A stretch of 64,000 bases of DNA from contig CAMPEQ010000007.1 in assembly GCA_946803585.1 (NCBI GenBank), forward strand, positions 404,451 to 468,450. Reading direction: 5' to 3'. This document shows positions 35,847-46,451 of this stretch, piece after piece. This DNA is from an uncultured Actinomycetes bacterium (GTDB lineage: Bacteria > Actinomycetota > Actinomycetes > S36-B12 > UBA10799). How positions within the stretch are numbered: position 1 is the stretch's first letter; the number at the start of each line of letters is the position of its first letter. The translations under genes were made by a program, and so were the position numbers. The notes beneath the pieces were generated by a model. That model worked only from the letters and a program-made list of their open reading frames with translations, made no database searches and had not been told where the DNA came from.

Positions 35847-36863
35847 TTACTCGCCGCCAACTCCGATATCCGGTGCACCAGAGCCCTCTTCAAGGACCTC
35901 TTCAGCATCGGAATGGATATCGATTCTCCACCCGGTTAGCCGGGCAGCAAGGCGAGCATTCTGGCCGTCTCGGCCGATCGCCAGCGACAGCTGGTAATCC
36001 GGTACGACGACCCGCGCAGAGCGGGCTTCCTCATCCACCACCGTGACCTCGGAAACCCGCGCCGGGCTCAGCGCATTTCCGACATAAGTTGCTGGGTCGT
36101 CGTCCCAATCGACAATGTCAATCTTCTCGTCCTGTAGCTCGGCCGTGACCGCTCGGACGCGCTGCCCCATTGGACCAATACACGAACCTTTGGCATTGAC
36201 ACCCTCAACATTGGCTTTGACCGCGATCTTGCTTCGGTGCCCCGCCTCTCGGGCCAGACCGACGATCTCGACAGTGCCATCGGCGATCTCTGGGCACTCC
36301 ATCTTGAACAGCTCGCGAACGAGGTCTGGATGCGTCCGCGACAGGGTCACGGCTGGGCCTTTGGGCCCACGTTTGACCGAGACGACGTGACACTTGATCC
36401 GTGTGCCGTGCGAGTAGTCGTCGGTAGGGACTTGCTCAGCTGACGGAATTATCCCCTCAACTTTGCCCAGCGACACCTTGACCGTACGAGGGTCACGAGT
36501 CTGCTGAACGACTCCGCTCACGAGGTCGCCCTCGGTCGCCTCGAACTCGCCGAAAGTCACGTCATCGTTTGCCTCCCGCAGTCGCTGCATCAACACATTG
36601 CGGGCGGTTGTCGCGGCAATCCGCCCGAAGTTGTTCGGGGTGTCGTCGAACTCTTTGGGAGGAACCGCCTCGTCATCTGGATCCACGGCCCATACTGTGA
36701 CGTGCCCGCTGTCGCGATCGAGCTCGACCCGAGCCCGAGTAAAGGCGCCGGGTGAGTGTTGATAGGCAACCAGCAGCGCCTGCTCAATACTGCCCACAAC
36801 CGTGTCTAGAGAGATTTCTCGTTCCGTGACGAGCGCTCGAAGCGCCGCAACATCAATATCCAC
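35847..36863 (-). CDS. nusA: Transcription termination/antitermination factor NusA
   Basis: A 338-residue protein with the N-terminal RNA-polymerase-binding domain (1-110), the S1 domain ([23 protein letters not shown]), and two KH domains ([35 protein letters not shown] and [19 protein letters not shown]). The acidic repeats found at the C-terminus of E. coli NusA are absent, as is usual in actinobacteria. GTG start, 2 bp after the rimP stop. Confidence 0.96.
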   Translation of the reverse strand: MDIDVAALRALVTEREISLDTVVGSIEQALLVAYQHSPGAFTRARVELDRDSGHVTVWAVDPDDEAVPPKEFDDTPNNFGRIAATTARNVLMQRLREANDDVTFGEFEATEGDLVSGVVQQTRDPRTVKVSLGKVEGIIPSAEQVPTDDYSHGTRIKCHVVSVKRGPKGPAVTLSRTHPDLVRELFKMECPEIADGTVEIVGLAREAGHRSKIAVKANVEGVNAKGSCIGPMGQRVRAVTAELQDEKIDIVDWDDDPATYVGNALSPARVSEVTVVDEEARSARVVVPDYQLSLAIGRDGQNARLAARLTGWRIDIHSDAEEVLEEGSGAPDIGVGGE

Positions 36864-36865
36864 TG

Positions 36866-37345
36866 CTACTCATCACCTTTGGGAGTACTGAACTCAACTT
36901 GCACAACTGCCTTACTGATGTCGCTATAGGCGAGTCGGCGGGCAGCTTGGCCCTGGACGCCTACAACCACGGAGTCGTTGTCGAAATCCTCTACCCTGCC
37001 CGTGAGTTGGTTGCCATCGACGGTAGCCACCTTCACCAGCCGATTGCCCAGCTTTGCGCGCCGCCAGTGTCGGGGCTCAGTTAGGGGCCGATCGACTCCA
37101 GGAGACCCGACTTCAAGGACGTACGGGGTCTGGCCCATCACATCGTTCTCATCGAGAATGTCGGAGATCCGTCGCGAGATATCAGCAATCGCATCGAGTT
37201 CAACGCCGCCATCTCGATCTACCGTGACAACGACGACCGATCGTGCGCCAGCTTTACGGATCACTACATCTTCTAGGTCAGCGCTCGCCCCTGCGACAAC
37301 GGGACCCAGGAGTTTCACCAACTCGTCAGTGGAAACGGCGGCCAT
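36866..37345 (-). CDS. rimP: Ribosome maturation factor RimP
   Basis: A 159-residue 30S assembly factor. [41 protein letters not shown] and [21 protein letters not shown] are the family core. A GTG three codons upstream (37354) is possible, but it falls inside the GGAGTG that serves as the ribosome-binding site for ATG 37345, so I use the ATG. It heads the rimP-nusA-ylxR-infB unit and is divergent from the lipoprotein gene at 37444. Confidence 0.95.
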   Translation of the reverse strand: MAAVSTDELVKLLGPVVAGASADLEDVVIRKAGARSVVVVTVDRDGGVELDAIADISRRISDILDENDVMGQTPYVLEVGSPGVDRPLTEPRHWRRAKLGNRLVKVATVDGNQLTGRVEDFDNDSVVVGVQGQAARRLAYSDISKAVVQVEFSTPKGDE

Positions 37346-37431
37346 GGATGACACTCCTATGTAGTTAGATTGATTTGAGGCTCTACTGCGTCAAACGGTA
37401 GTGGGGTCATCATAGTCCCAGGGCAGTTGCC

Positions 37432-37437
37432 TACCCT
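37432..37437 (+). promoter_or_regulatory. Candidate -10 element for a leaderless mRNA
   Basis: TACCCT ends 6 bp before the GTG of the lipoprotein gene at 37444, so transcription would start at or next to the start codon. No Shine-Dalgarno precedes that GTG. Leaderless messages of this form are common in actinobacteria. The -35 region is weak, and the element rests on spacing only. Confidence 0.35.
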
Positions 37438-37443
37438 GTTGCC

Positions 37444-37908
37444 GTGACCGCCTATCTGTCGAGAAGAGCTGTGCTCGGTGTCGCCGTCGCCTCTCCACTG
37501 CTCGTGGCGACCGCGTGTAGCTCATCGGAATCCGAGGAGCAGCAGGACAGCGATGATCAACTGCGAGAAGACGTGGCCGCACAGGAAGCCCGCCTGATCG
37601 CTGCCTACGATGCGACCATTCTGAAGTTCCCAGCACTCACAGCGCAGCTCACCCCATTTCGCGATCAGCACGCTGAGCACAAACAAGCACTGGTCCCTGG
37701 GGAGAGCGCTACTCCAACCGTCACCGCGCCCGATGTCCCCGGCACTGCCACTGCGGCCGTCCGGGCTTTGCGCAGACTCGAGAAGTCTGCCGCTGGCGAC
37801 CGAATCGAATCGTGCGGAAAGGCCAATGCCCCCGAGCTAGCCAGATCGTTGTCACTCATTGCGGCTTCGGAGGCCCAGCACAACGCCGCATTGAAGGGCA
37901 GCCAATGA
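37444..37908 (+). CDS. Exported lipoprotein with ferritin-like helical domain
   Basis: A 154-residue protein. The signal peptide combines a twin-arginine-like SRRAVLGVA with a lipobox (LLVATAC), predicting a lipidated Cys near residue 25. Then come an acidic Ser/Glu/Asp tract and two helical segments (REDVAAQEARLIAAYDATI, FRDQHAEHKQAL). The last helix, PELARSLSLIAASEAQHNAAL, resembles the E-x2-H helix of ferritin-like proteins. The remaining metal ligands are not obvious. Its stop overlaps the start of the DUF4439 gene by 4 nt. A membrane-anchored partner of that protein is a fair inference; the function is unknown. Confidence 0.72.
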   Translation: MTAYLSRRAVLGVAVASPLLVATACSSSESEEQQDSDDQLREDVAAQEARLIAAYDATILKFPALTAQLTPFRDQHAEHKQALVPGESATPTVTAPDVPGTATAAVRALRRLEKSAAGDRIESCGKANAPELARSLSLIAASEAQHNAALKGSQ

Positions 37909-38312
37909 GCGAACAAGAGATCTCCGCATTGACGGCAGCCCTCGAGGGCGAATATGCGGCGACGTACGCCTACGGTCTGATCGGCGCACAACTCACCGGT
38001 GCCCAATTGCTACGCGCGCACTCGGCACTGGACTCGCATCGTCAACACCGAGACTCCCTACGCCAGGACCTAGCCGCCCTCGGTGCGCTCGTACCTGAGC
38101 CGGCAGCTGTCTACGACACGGGTGTTCCTATCAACTCGGCGGCAACTGCGGTGAGCCTGGCGATCGAAGTGGAACGTCAGCTAGTGCCGAGGTGGGCGGA
38201 TGTTGCCAGTTCCCAATCTGGCGCGAACCGAACCGGCGCAGCGAAGAACGGGCAAGAGTGCGCTGTTCGAGCGGTCGTCTGGGGCGGGGCACCGCAAGCA
38301 TTTCCGGGCTAG
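37905..38312 (+). CDS. DUF4439 (ferritin-like) protein
   Basis: A 135-residue protein starting MSEQEISALTAALEGEYAATYAYG. SALDSHRQHRDSLRQDLAALGA follows, and the C-terminus carries ECAVRAVVWGGAPQAFPG, the DUF4439 signature with its characteristic AFPG ending. The E-x2-YA and H-x2-H spacing is that of a ferritin-like four-helix fold. No signal peptide is present, so it is cytosolic. The frame is open 31 codons upstream, but the ATG at 37905 overlaps the preceding stop and suits the family start. The position next to rimP and proS is conserved in actinobacteria; the function is unknown. Confidence 0.85.
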   Translation: MSEQEISALTAALEGEYAATYAYGLIGAQLTGAQLLRAHSALDSHRQHRDSLRQDLAALGALVPEPAAVYDTGVPINSAATAVSLAIEVERQLVPRWADVASSQSGANRTGAAKNGQECAVRAVVWGGAPQAFPG

Positions 38313-38397
38313 CACAACCGACAGCGAGCACAGAAAGTCGCTGCAACTTGACCTTTGAACGCGCAAAAGTGGGTAGTGCAGGGCCACTATCTGGCGG

Positions 38398-39867
38398 GTG
38401 AGCGTTTCCGGTGTCCACGACAGCATCAGAAGTACGATCCCTGCTCGCCTTGATCGGCTCCCCTGGTCGAAGTTCCATACCCGGCTCATCATCGCCCTCG
38501 GAGTGGCCTGGGTACTTGACGGCCTCGAGATCACCATCGCAAGTTCGATCGCCGGAGTTCTCACCGAGCCTGACACCCTCGGACTGACCTCCACTGAAGC
38601 TGGTCTCGTGGCCTCGGTCTACCTGGCCGGGCAAGTAGTTGGCGCCTTGTTCTTTGGGCGCCTATCCGATCGGCTGGGCCGTCGACGACTGTTCATGATC
38701 ACCCTTGGCGTCTACTTGTTCGGTAGCGGAATGAGCGCGCTCACCCTGGGCACCGGCCCCGGATGGGTCATTTTCCTCTACGCGACGCGCTTCGTCGCCG
38801 GTATGGGCATCGGCGGGGAGTATGCGGCGATCAACTCCGCGATCGACGAGATGATCCCGTCGCGATATCGCGGCCGGGTCGACATCGGCATCAACGGTAC
38901 CTACTGGGCCGGGTCAATCATCGGGACCTTCGGTTCGCTCATCTTCCTCAACCTCTTTGCCCCTGATATCGGGTGGCGCCTCGGCTTTCTCCTTGGTCCC
39001 CTCCTTGCCATCGTCATCATCGTCGTTCGCCGGAATCTCCCGGAAAGTCCACGCTGGCAGGTCATCCACGGCCAAGGTGAGCAGGCCAACGAATCCATGG
39101 ACTTCATCGAGGGTCAGGTGGAAGCCGGTGGCTATCACCTCGAGCCCGTCCCCGACTCCGAAGCAATCACCCTCAAACCGGACAAGGATTACGGCTACTT
39201 TGCGCTGTTGAAGATGCTGTTCACCACCTACACGCGTCGGGCAACGCTCGGTGCCAGCTTGATGATCAGCCAGTCTTTCCTCTACAACGCAATCTTCTTT
39301 ACCTACGTCCTCGTTCTCACCAAGTTCTACGGGGTTGATCCGCGCACGGCTCCGATCTTCCTGATCGCCTTCGCTATCGGAAACCTCTCCGGGCCATTGC
39401 TGCTTGGGAAGTTCTTCGACACCATCGGTCGTCGCAAGATGATCGCAGGCACCTATATCCTGTCTGGGTCGCTACTTGCGGTCAGCGCCATGATGTTCCA
39501 GGCTGGGCTGTTCAATGCGCTCACACAGACGATCGCCTGGTGCATCATCTTCTTCTTCGCCTCCGCCGGCGCAAGCTCGGCCTACCTGACGGTCAGCGAG
39601 ATTTTCCCCGTCGAGGTTCGAGCGAAAGCGATTGCAATTTTCTTTGCGATTGCGCAGTGCTTCGGCGCGATCGGACCGGTCTTCTTCGGATTCCTCATCG
39701 GTGACGGGTCTGACCCGTTCCTTCTCACAGTCGGGTACTTGATTGGTGCTGGGATCATGATCTGTGGCGGCCTAGTTGAGGTGTTCCTCGGAATTGACGC
39801 AGAGGGCAAATCCCTAGAGGACGTCGCAGAGCCTCTCTCACTCGTGACGAGTGACGCAGACAAGTAG
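38398..39867 (+). CDS. MFS transporter, sugar-porter-like
   Basis: A 489-residue carrier with 12 predicted helices. The loop 2-3 motif GRLSDRLGRRRLF, RFVAGMGIGGEYAAINSAIDE after helix 4, PESPRWQV after helix 6 and GKFFDTIGRRKM in the second half are typical of the sugar/metabolite:H+ symporter group (MHS or AAHS-like). The substrate is not predictable. The GTG start has no clear Shine-Dalgarno; CACTAT ending 7 bp upstream could serve as a -10 for a leaderless message. It is convergent with proS (38-bp gap). Confidence 0.85.
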   Translation: MSVSGVHDSIRSTIPARLDRLPWSKFHTRLIIALGVAWVLDGLEITIASSIAGVLTEPDTLGLTSTEAGLVASVYLAGQVVGALFFGRLSDRLGRRRLFMITLGVYLFGSGMSALTLGTGPGWVIFLYATRFVAGMGIGGEYAAINSAIDEMIPSRYRGRVDIGINGTYWAGSIIGTFGSLIFLNLFAPDIGWRLGFLLGPLLAIVIIVVRRNLPESPRWQVIHGQGEQANESMDFIEGQVEAGGYHLEPVPDSEAITLKPDKDYGYFALLKMLFTTYTRRATLGASLMISQSFLYNAIFFTYVLVLTKFYGVDPRTAPIFLIAFAIGNLSGPLLLGKFFDTIGRRKMIAGTYILSGSLLAVSAMMFQAGLFNALTQTIAWCIIFFFASAGASSAYLTVSEIFPVEVRAKAIAIFFAIAQCFGAIGPVFFGFLIGDGSDPFLLTVGYLIGAGIMICGGLVEVFLGIDAEGKSLEDVAEPLSLVTSDADK

Positions 39868-39905
39868 TTGCCTGCTCGGAATGCGGTGAACCTGCAACCC
39901 GAGAG

Positions 39906-41657
39906 CTAGCCTCGGCAAGCTTGTACGACTGCGTCTACCGCACCATCCACGGCCACCTCTTGGCGATCGCCAGAGCGTCGGTCCCGAACTTCAACCACGC
40001 CATCGGCTAGTCCTTTGCCGACGACCACGATCGTTGGCATTCCCAGCAGTTCAGCATCCTTGAACTTGACCCCTGGCGACGCGGCCTTCCGGTCGTCCAA
40101 GAGCACTCTGAGCCCTGCGGCTTCCAAGTCGAGAGCCAGTTGTTCGGCTCCATCGCGGATCTCTTCGCTCTTACCCGCGCCAACAACGTGGACATCCACC
40201 GGTGCTATCGACCGCGGCCAAATCAGACCGATGTCGTCGTGGCTCTGCTCAGCGATAGCCGCAACAGCGCGCGAGACCCCGATTCCGTAAGAGCCCATCG
40301 TGACGACAACTCGTTTGCCGTTGACGTCTAACACCTGTAGGTCAAATACCTCGGCGTACTTGCGGCCTAGCTGGAAGATGTGACCGATCTCGATCCCCCG
40401 AGCGAGCTGCAACGCTCCGGCACATTTTGGACATGGGTCACCGTCTCTGACATCAGCGGCCTCGATGGTGCCATCTGGGGTGAAGTCCCGGCCGGCCACG
40501 ACATTTAGGGCGTGCGCACCGATGCTGTTCGCGCCCGTGAGCCAGGCAGTACCCGTGGCCACCCGTGGATCCACGAGATAGCGAATCCCCGAGTCGCTCT
40601 CCTCCCCCAATATCTGCGGTCCCAGATAGCCCTTCACCAATCCCGGATACTTCGCAAAGTCCTCAGCTTCAAATGGCCTAGCTTCGGCAGGAGCAAGTGC
40701 AGCTTCGAGGCGCTTCATATCGACGTCACGGTCACCTGGCAATCCAACGACGAGAGGCGCGTGGCTGCCGTCTGGCTCGGTCACCATGAGTACGACGTTC
40801 TTCAAAGTGTCGGCTGCGACCCAGGGGCTTAGCGACTCCATCTCCGGTGAAGCGTTGGCAAACTCCACCAACGCATCGATCGTCTCGCAATCGGGGGTAT
40901 CGACTACGCGCTGTTCCGAGGTATCCGCGGAGATGTCAGGAGCTACGGGCGTCGTGACAGCTTCGACGTTGGCTGCGTAGTCGCAGTTCTGACAGCGGAC
41001 AAAGGTGTCCTCACCGTGCTCACAGGGGGCCAGGAACTCCTCACTCGCCGATCCGCCCATCGCACCCGATGTTGCCGACACGATGACGTAGTCCAGGCCG
41101 AGGTCATCAAAAGTCTTGATGTAGGCGTCGCGGTGCTGACCGTAGCTTGTAGCTAAGCCCTCATCGGTCGAGTCGAATGAGTAGGAATCCTTCATCAGGA
41201 ACTCGCGACCACGCAAGATGCCAGCTCGCGGACGAGCCTCATCTCGGTATTTGGTTTGAATCTGAAACAGCGAGACCGGCAGGTCCTTGTACGAGGAGTA
41301 CTCGCTCTTCACGAGTTGGGTGAACATCTCCTCGTGAGTCGGCCCCAACAAGTAGTCGGCATCCTTGCGGTCCTTGAGCCGGAAGAGCCCATCGCCGAAC
41401 TCATCCCATCGCCCAGTGGTGTCGTAGGCCTCTCGCGGCAGCAGCGCAGGGAAGTGAACCTCCTGAAAGCCCGCCTCGACCATTTGGTCCCGAACGATCT
41501 GCTCGACGTTGCGCAGCACCTGGTAGCCCAGTGGTAGCCAACTGAAGATCCCCGGAGCAATCCGGCGAACGTAACCTGCCCGGACTAGAAGTCGGTGGCT
41601 CGGGACCTCAGCGTCAGCCGGGTCATCGCGCAATGTTCGTAGAAAAAGCGTGGACAT
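39906..41657 (-). CDS. proS: Prolyl-tRNA synthetase (bacterial type)
   Basis: A 583-residue class II synthetase. Motif 1 region [20 protein letters not shown], motif 2 [23 protein letters not shown] and the motif 3 [17 protein letters not shown] are intact. The insertion domain between motifs 2 and 3 (about residues 220-400) is the editing domain that clears mis-charged Ala-tRNA. The C-terminal anticodon-binding domain ends [19 protein letters not shown] 41657 gives the standard [17 protein letters not shown] start; a TTG four codons earlier is possible. Confidence 0.95.
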   Translation of the reverse strand: MSTLFLRTLRDDPADAEVPSHRLLVRAGYVRRIAPGIFSWLPLGYQVLRNVEQIVRDQMVEAGFQEVHFPALLPREAYDTTGRWDEFGDGLFRLKDRKDADYLLGPTHEEMFTQLVKSEYSSYKDLPVSLFQIQTKYRDEARPRAGILRGREFLMKDSYSFDSTDEGLATSYGQHRDAYIKTFDDLGLDYVIVSATSGAMGGSASEEFLAPCEHGEDTFVRCQNCDYAANVEAVTTPVAPDISADTSEQRVVDTPDCETIDALVEFANASPEMESLSPWVAADTLKNVVLMVTEPDGSHAPLVVGLPGDRDVDMKRLEAALAPAEARPFEAEDFAKYPGLVKGYLGPQILGEESDSGIRYLVDPRVATGTAWLTGANSIGAHALNVVAGRDFTPDGTIEAADVRDGDPCPKCAGALQLARGIEIGHIFQLGRKYAEVFDLQVLDVNGKRVVVTMGSYGIGVSRAVAAIAEQSHDDIGLIWPRSIAPVDVHVVGAGKSEEIRDGAEQLALDLEAAGLRVLLDDRKAASPGVKFKDAELLGMPTIVVVGKGLADGVVEVRDRRSGDRQEVAVDGAVDAVVQACRG

Positions 41658-41788
41658 CCGCAGCAGCAAGGCCGTCTCCTTGGTCAGGGTCGAGGAAGAA
41701 CTCTGGTTCCAGCGTCGCGCAGGTCACGACCGCGGCCAGTCTAGTCGCAGCGTTGGCTGCCCTGTAATCGCTGCCGATGGCACCCAGG

Positions 41789-42676
41789 TCAGAAGAGGAC
41801 TGTGGCGAAGGTTCCGACTTGCCGGAATCCGACCCGCCGGTAGGTGTGCAGTGCGGCGGTGTTGTAGCGATTCGCATAGAGGCTCACACGTGCAGCGTGG
41901 TCTCGGGTGGCCGCGGCGACCACCGCAGCGACGGCCGGTATGGCGATCCCGGTGCCCCGCAAGCGCGGATCCACCCACACACCTTGCAACTGGCAACTCC
42001 CCCGGCCAATAGCCCCAATCTCGGCCTTGAATACAACCTCGCCATTGTGAAAGCGAGCGTAGGACCGGCCTTCCAGGATCGAGCTCGCTACCCTCGCGCG
42101 ATAACCCGGACCGCGCCCACCAGCCAGCGGAGAGACGCCGACCTCTTCGCTGAACATGGCTACTGCTGCCGGCATCAACGCATCCAAGTCGGTGATTGCC
42201 ACCGGCACGACGGCCTCATCGATCTGTGTCAGAGGTGGCTCACTAATGACCATGAGCGGCTGATCGCCCCGCACCTCGCGGCAACTTCCCCAAGTCGGCT
42301 CGAGTTGCTGCCAGAGTTCGAGCACATCACTTCGGTAGCCAACTATGGCCGACGATCGGCGCCCGACAGCCCGCAGACGAATCGCGAACGCTTCCAAAGC
42401 CTGTGATGTGGCGTCTATCGGCATGAGATTCGCTCCGACATACAGCGCCGAACGCAGTCGCCCGTCGACAAACCAGCCCCAGGTTGGTCCTCCTGAAGCA
42501 GGAGGGTCTAGCTGCCCGACCCCGACCCGTTCAGCAACGACGCAATACGCGTCGGGATCGGTGTCAAGGATTCCCCAGAACTGTTCGATCTCGCCGGTAG
42601 TGAGGTCTCGAACCTCGCCTACCGGTGAATCAGCTGACGGAGACCGATGGTCCACCGTCACCGGTGACTCCACCAT
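41789..42676 (-). CDS. GNAT acetyltransferase with DUF4081 N-terminal domain
   Basis: A 295-residue protein. The N-terminal half ([40 protein letters not shown]) matches the DUF4081 domain. The C-terminal GNAT domain has the acetyl-CoA loop [17 protein letters not shown] and [19 protein letters not shown]. The mycobacterial counterpart (Rv2867c) also follows ispG. The substrate is unknown. The start at 42676 overlaps the ispG end by 47 bp; GTG codons at 42661 and 42655 are alternatives, so the exact N-terminus is open. Confidence 0.88.
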   Translation of the reverse strand: MVESPVTVDHRSPSADSPVGEVRDLTTGEIEQFWGILDTDPDAYCVVAERVGVGQLDPPASGGPTWGWFVDGRLRSALYVGANLMPIDATSQALEAFAIRLRAVGRRSSAIVGYRSDVLELWQQLEPTWGSCREVRGDQPLMVISEPPLTQIDEAVVPVAITDLDALMPAAVAMFSEEVGVSPLAGGRGPGYRARVASSILEGRSYARFHNGEVVFKAEIGAIGRGSCQLQGVWVDPRLRGTGIAIPAVAAVVAAATRDHAARVSLYANRYNTAALHTYRRVGFRQVGTFATVLF

Positions 42677-43802
42677 CGAGTTGCATTTGTTCGGCTAGGT
42701 GCATTGCTTCCTCAATCAGCGTCTCGACGATAAGCGCTTCTGGGACCGTCTTAATGACTTCACCCTTGACGAAGATCTGACCCTTTCCGTTACCGGAGGC
42801 AACACCGAGATCGGCATCACGAGCCTCTCCCGGACCGTTGACGACGCAGCCCATCACGGCCACCCGCAGCGGAACCTCCATCCCCTCTAGCCCCGCTGTC
42901 ACTTCTTCGGCGAGGGTGTAGACGTCCACCTGGGCACGCCCACACGACGGGCACGACACGATCTCCAAACCGCGTTGGCGCAGATTCAATGACTCGAGGA
43001 TTTGGAGTCCGACTTTGACTTCCTCTTCCGGCGGGGCTGAGAGGGAGACGCGGATCGTGTCCCCGATTCCGCGGCTCAGCAGGGCGCCGAAGGCAACCGC
43101 GGACTTAACCGTCCCCTGGAATGCTGGTCCTGCCTCGGTCACGCCGAGGTGTAGCGGGTAGTCGCACTGTTGGGACAGCAGCTCGTAGGCCTTAACCATG
43201 ACGACCGGATCGTGGTGCTTAACCGAGATCTTGATGTTCCGGAAGTCGTGCTCTTCGAACAACGAGCACTCCCAAAGTGCCGATTCAACTAGCGCCTCGG
43301 GCGTCGCTTTGCCGTACTTCTCCATAATCCGCTTATCGAGCGATCCGGCGTTGACGCCAATGCGGATGGGCGTTCCCGAGTCCTTAGCTGCCTTGGCGAT
43401 CTCGCCAACACGGCCGTCGAACTCGCGAATATTCCCAGGGTTCACGCGAACAGCGGCGCAGCCTGCATCGATCGCGGCGAATATGTACTTAGGTTGAAAG
43501 TGAATATCCGCGATCACCGGAATCCCGGACTTCTTTGCTATCGCGGACAGTGCTGCGGCATCGTCGGTGCTCGGCACTGCTACTCGCACGACCTGACAGC
43601 CTGTGGCCGTTAGTTGAGCAATCTGCTGAAGGGTCGCATTGACATCCGCAGTAACGGTGGTGCACATCGACTGCACGCTCACCGGGGCATCACCGCCGAC
43701 TAGGACAGGGTGCGTTGGGTGGCGCAGCTCTAGCTGGCGGGTCTTGCGGCGCGGAGCAATCACAGGGGGCGGCAGTTCGGGCATTCCCAGACCAACAGAC
43801 AT
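42630..43802 (-). CDS. ispG: 4-hydroxy-3-methylbut-2-enyl-diphosphate synthase
   Basis: A 390-residue iron-sulfur enzyme of the non-mevalonate isoprenoid pathway. The 4Fe-4S ligands are Cys284, Cys287 and Cys319, with the conserved Glu326 in [13 protein letters not shown]. The TIM-barrel blocks [24 protein letters not shown] and HLGVTEAG are present. It works with Dxr, encoded 1.3 kb upstream in the same direction (dxr-rip1-ispG). It begins 25 bp after the rip1 stop. Confidence 0.96.
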   Translation of the reverse strand: MSVGLGMPELPPPVIAPRRKTRQLELRHPTHPVLVGGDAPVSVQSMCTTVTADVNATLQQIAQLTATGCQVVRVAVPSTDDAAALSAIAKKSGIPVIADIHFQPKYIFAAIDAGCAAVRVNPGNIREFDGRVGEIAKAAKDSGTPIRIGVNAGSLDKRIMEKYGKATPEALVESALWECSLFEEHDFRNIKISVKHHDPVVMVKAYELLSQQCDYPLHLGVTEAGPAFQGTVKSAVAFGALLSRGIGDTIRVSLSAPPEEEVKVGLQILESLNLRQRGLEIVSCPSCGRAQVDVYTLAEEVTAGLEGMEVPLRVAVMGCVVNGPGEARDADLGVASGNGKGQIFVKGEVIKTVPEALIVETLIEEAMHLAEQMQLDGGVTGDGGPSVSVS

Positions 43803-43827
43803 AACCTCAGTATGCCCCCTATCGCAC

Positions 43828-45123
43828 CTAGCCGCCGAGCTTGACCGGGTTCACGACGTCGGCGTACAACAACAGCCCGCTCATTCCGATCAAGAAGAAG
43901 GCAACCGCGTAGGCCACAGGTAGAGCCCGAGCGACGTCCACCGGACCTGGGTCCGGCCGGTGCCGCAGCCGGGCGATCTGGCGCCGTAGGCCCTCCCACA
44001 GTGCGCCAGCAACGTGGCCGCCATCGAGGGGCAGCAGTGGAATGAGGTTGAACAAGAACAGGAAGAGGTTCAGCGAGGCGACAAGTCCGAGGAACTGCGC
44101 GACCTTCCACTCAGCGGGGAGTTCACCCCCGGCTACCTCACCACTGATACGAGTCACGCCGACAACACCAATGGGACCATTCGGGTCGCGTTCCTCACCC
44201 CCGAAGGCAGCCTGCGACACCCCCACCAACTTACTTGGAATCGCGATTAGCGCTTGGCCCGTGCGTACGGTTAGATCCCACATTTGGGCCGGAACAGTGG
44301 CGATCGGTTGCTTCTCGAGTACCCGCTGGGGGGTCATCCCGAGGAATCCCTGGGAGGCTACCTGGTCCGTGACCTCGCCATCACTGACGACCGGTCGGGT
44401 GGCCACCTGAATGTCGGCATCCAGTGTGAGCGGTTGCCCATTGCGTTCGACTCCGATCGTGGCCAACCCTGCGGGGCTAGCGCGAACCGCGGTCGCGAGC
44501 TCATCCCAGGTTTGCACTGACTGACCGTTGTAACTGGTCACCACATCGCCGTCTTGGAGTCCGGCACCGGATGCTGGGCTGGGAACCATCCCTGGCTCAC
44601 ATTGCCCGGTTGGTTGACTCACTGTCGGTGTGCAGGGCGTGACCTGGGCAACAGCCAAGGAGGCACTTGGGGTGCCGATTCCTACCAGCAGGATCGTGAA
44701 CAGCACGAAGGCAAGGATCAAGTTCATGACGGGTCCGCCCAGCATGATGACCAGTCGTTTGGGTACAGACAATCGGTAGAAGGTGCGCTTGGCATCCTCT
44801 TCAGTGAGGACCTCGGCTTGCGCTTGAGTTCGGGCATCTTCGATCAATGCACCAAAGCGCCCGGTAGATGAAGCCTTGGTCTTGCCGTCCGGTCCGGGAG
44901 GGAACATTCCGATCATTCGGATGTAGCCGCCGAAGGGAATCGCTTTCACCCCGTACTCAGTTTCACCCTTGCGTTTTGACCACAGGGTCGGCCCGAAGCC
45001 GATCATGTACTGGGTGACCTTTACACCAAACTTCTTCGCTGGCACCAGGTGCCCGAGCTCATGCCAGGCAATCGAGAACAGGATTGCCAGGACGAATGCG
45101 ACGACTCCGATGAGGGTTAACAA
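43828..45123 (-). CDS. rip1: Site-2 intramembrane protease (Rip1/RseP type)
   Basis: A 431-residue integral membrane zinc protease. The HExxH motif HELGH is at 21-25 in the first helix, followed by [33 protein letters not shown] domain occupies the middle ([34 protein letters not shown]). [17 protein letters not shown] is the second metal-binding helix. In mycobacteria Rip1 cleaves anti-sigma factors and controls envelope lipids. The dxr stop lies 3 bp upstream, a conserved dxr-rip1-ispG arrangement. Confidence 0.95.
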   Translation of the reverse strand: MLTLIGVVAFVLAILFSIAWHELGHLVPAKKFGVKVTQYMIGFGPTLWSKRKGETEYGVKAIPFGGYIRMIGMFPPGPDGKTKASSTGRFGALIEDARTQAQAEVLTEEDAKRTFYRLSVPKRLVIMLGGPVMNLILAFVLFTILLVGIGTPSASLAVAQVTPCTPTVSQPTGQCEPGMVPSPASGAGLQDGDVVTSYNGQSVQTWDELATAVRASPAGLATIGVERNGQPLTLDADIQVATRPVVSDGEVTDQVASQGFLGMTPQRVLEKQPIATVPAQMWDLTVRTGQALIAIPSKLVGVSQAAFGGEERDPNGPIGVVGVTRISGEVAGGELPAEWKVAQFLGLVASLNLFLFLFNLIPLLPLDGGHVAGALWEGLRRQIARLRHRPDPGPVDVARALPVAYAVAFFLIGMSGLLLYADVVNPVKLGG

Positions 45124-45126
45124 CGA

Positions 45127-46356
45127 CTATTCACCCTCCCGTTTGATCATCTCGTTCGCAGCGGGTCGAGCCCAAGCCTCGGCCGCCAAGACGGCATCGA
45201 CTGACAGTTGCGAATCAGCAACGAACCCCCCGTCCTCGGGGTTCCCTCTGTTCTTGACGTGCGCAGCTACGACCCTCTCCACGGTATTGACGATTGCGGC
45301 GAACCCTAGGTTCCCAGCGAGGAACGCGGCAACACACTGCTCATTGGCTGCATTGAACACCGCTGGCGCTGTTCCCGACAACGCCCCGACCTCGCGCGCG
45401 AGGCGAACGGCAGGGAAAACCTCTTCATCGAGCGGCAAGAACTCCCAGGTCGCCGCGCTCGTCCAGTCACATGCCGGTGCTGCGTTTGGGACACGATTGG
45501 GCCAACTCATTCCCAGCGCAATCGGCAGCCGCATATCTGGCGGGGAAGCTTGAGCAAGGGTGGAGCCATCGACGAACTCAACCATGGAGTGGATCACTGA
45601 CTGCGGATGGACAACAGTCGAGATGGCGGAGTAATCCAGTCCGAACAGCAGATGGGCTTCGATAACCTCGAGGCCCTTATTGACTAGCGTCGCGGAGTTC
45701 ACCGTCACAACCGGACCCATATCCCACGTAGGGTGCGCCAGCGCTTGCGCTGGGGTAACAGCGGCTAGCTCCTCACTCGTCCAGCCGCGGAACGGACCTC
45801 CAGAGGCGGTCAAAATCAATCGGCGGACCTCTCTGGCAGCGCCTCCGCGCAAACATTGAGCCAGAGCGGAGTGCTCTGAATCGACTGGAACGAGTTGTCC
45901 CTGGCGGGCAAGTGACGTGACGACCGATCCACCCACAACCAAGGACTCCTTGTTCGCCAGAGCCAGGACGTTGCCGGCAGTCAAGGCAGCCAAGGTGGGC
46001 CGCAAACCCACTGAGCCGGTCATCCCGTTCACCACCACATCACACGGGCGACTGGCGATCTCGGTCGCAGCGATCGGTCCGCTGATGACCTCCGGGGTCA
46101 GGTACTGCGATGTCGCCAAGCCGTTGACTTGCGCTCTCTGCCGTAACAGCGGCAAGAACTCGTCCGCGACCGACGAATCGGCAATCCCGACGGTATGCGC
46201 ACCGGTGTCGAGCACCTGCTGGGCAAGCAGCTCTAGATTGGCCCCACCCGCCGCTAGCGCGCTAACGCGGAAGCGATCCGGGTTCCGGGCGACGATATCG
46301 AGAGCTTGAGTACCGATGGAACCCGTACTCCCGAGCAGAACCACTTCGCGCGTCAC
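45127..46356 (-). CDS. dxr: 1-deoxy-D-xylulose 5-phosphate reductoisomerase
   Basis: A 409-residue NADPH-dependent enzyme that makes methylerythritol 4-phosphate, the committed MEP-pathway step and the target of fosmidomycin. VVLLGSTGSIGTQALDIVARN is the nucleotide-binding site. ANKESLVVGGS, PVDSEHSALAQCLRGG, LTASGGPFRGW and HPTWDMGPVVTVNSATLVNKGLE are diagnostic. The C-terminal domain has AANEQCVAAFLAGNLGF. It is coupled to rip1 (3 bp). Confidence 0.96.
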   Translation of the reverse strand: MTREVVLLGSTGSIGTQALDIVARNPDRFRVSALAAGGANLELLAQQVLDTGAHTVGIADSSVADEFLPLLRQRAQVNGLATSQYLTPEVISGPIAATEIASRPCDVVVNGMTGSVGLRPTLAALTAGNVLALANKESLVVGGSVVTSLARQGQLVPVDSEHSALAQCLRGGAAREVRRLILTASGGPFRGWTSEELAAVTPAQALAHPTWDMGPVVTVNSATLVNKGLEVIEAHLLFGLDYSAISTVVHPQSVIHSMVEFVDGSTLAQASPPDMRLPIALGMSWPNRVPNAAPACDWTSAATWEFLPLDEEVFPAVRLAREVGALSGTAPAVFNAANEQCVAAFLAGNLGFAAIVNTVERVVAAHVKNRGNPEDGGFVADSQLSVDAVLAAEAWARPAANEMIKREGE

Positions 46357-46451
46357 TGGCCTATTGTCACCTATCAGGGGTCAAATGCGTAGTTCCCCCG
46401 ACATCGAACAGCCAATAGAGCACGAATGGACTGCGCCCTTGACGGCCAGGA

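Noticed and set aside
41777-42406. Plus-strand frame of 209 codons opposite the GNAT gene
   Set aside because: Shadow of a well-supported GNAT gene; no ribosome-binding site, no domain.
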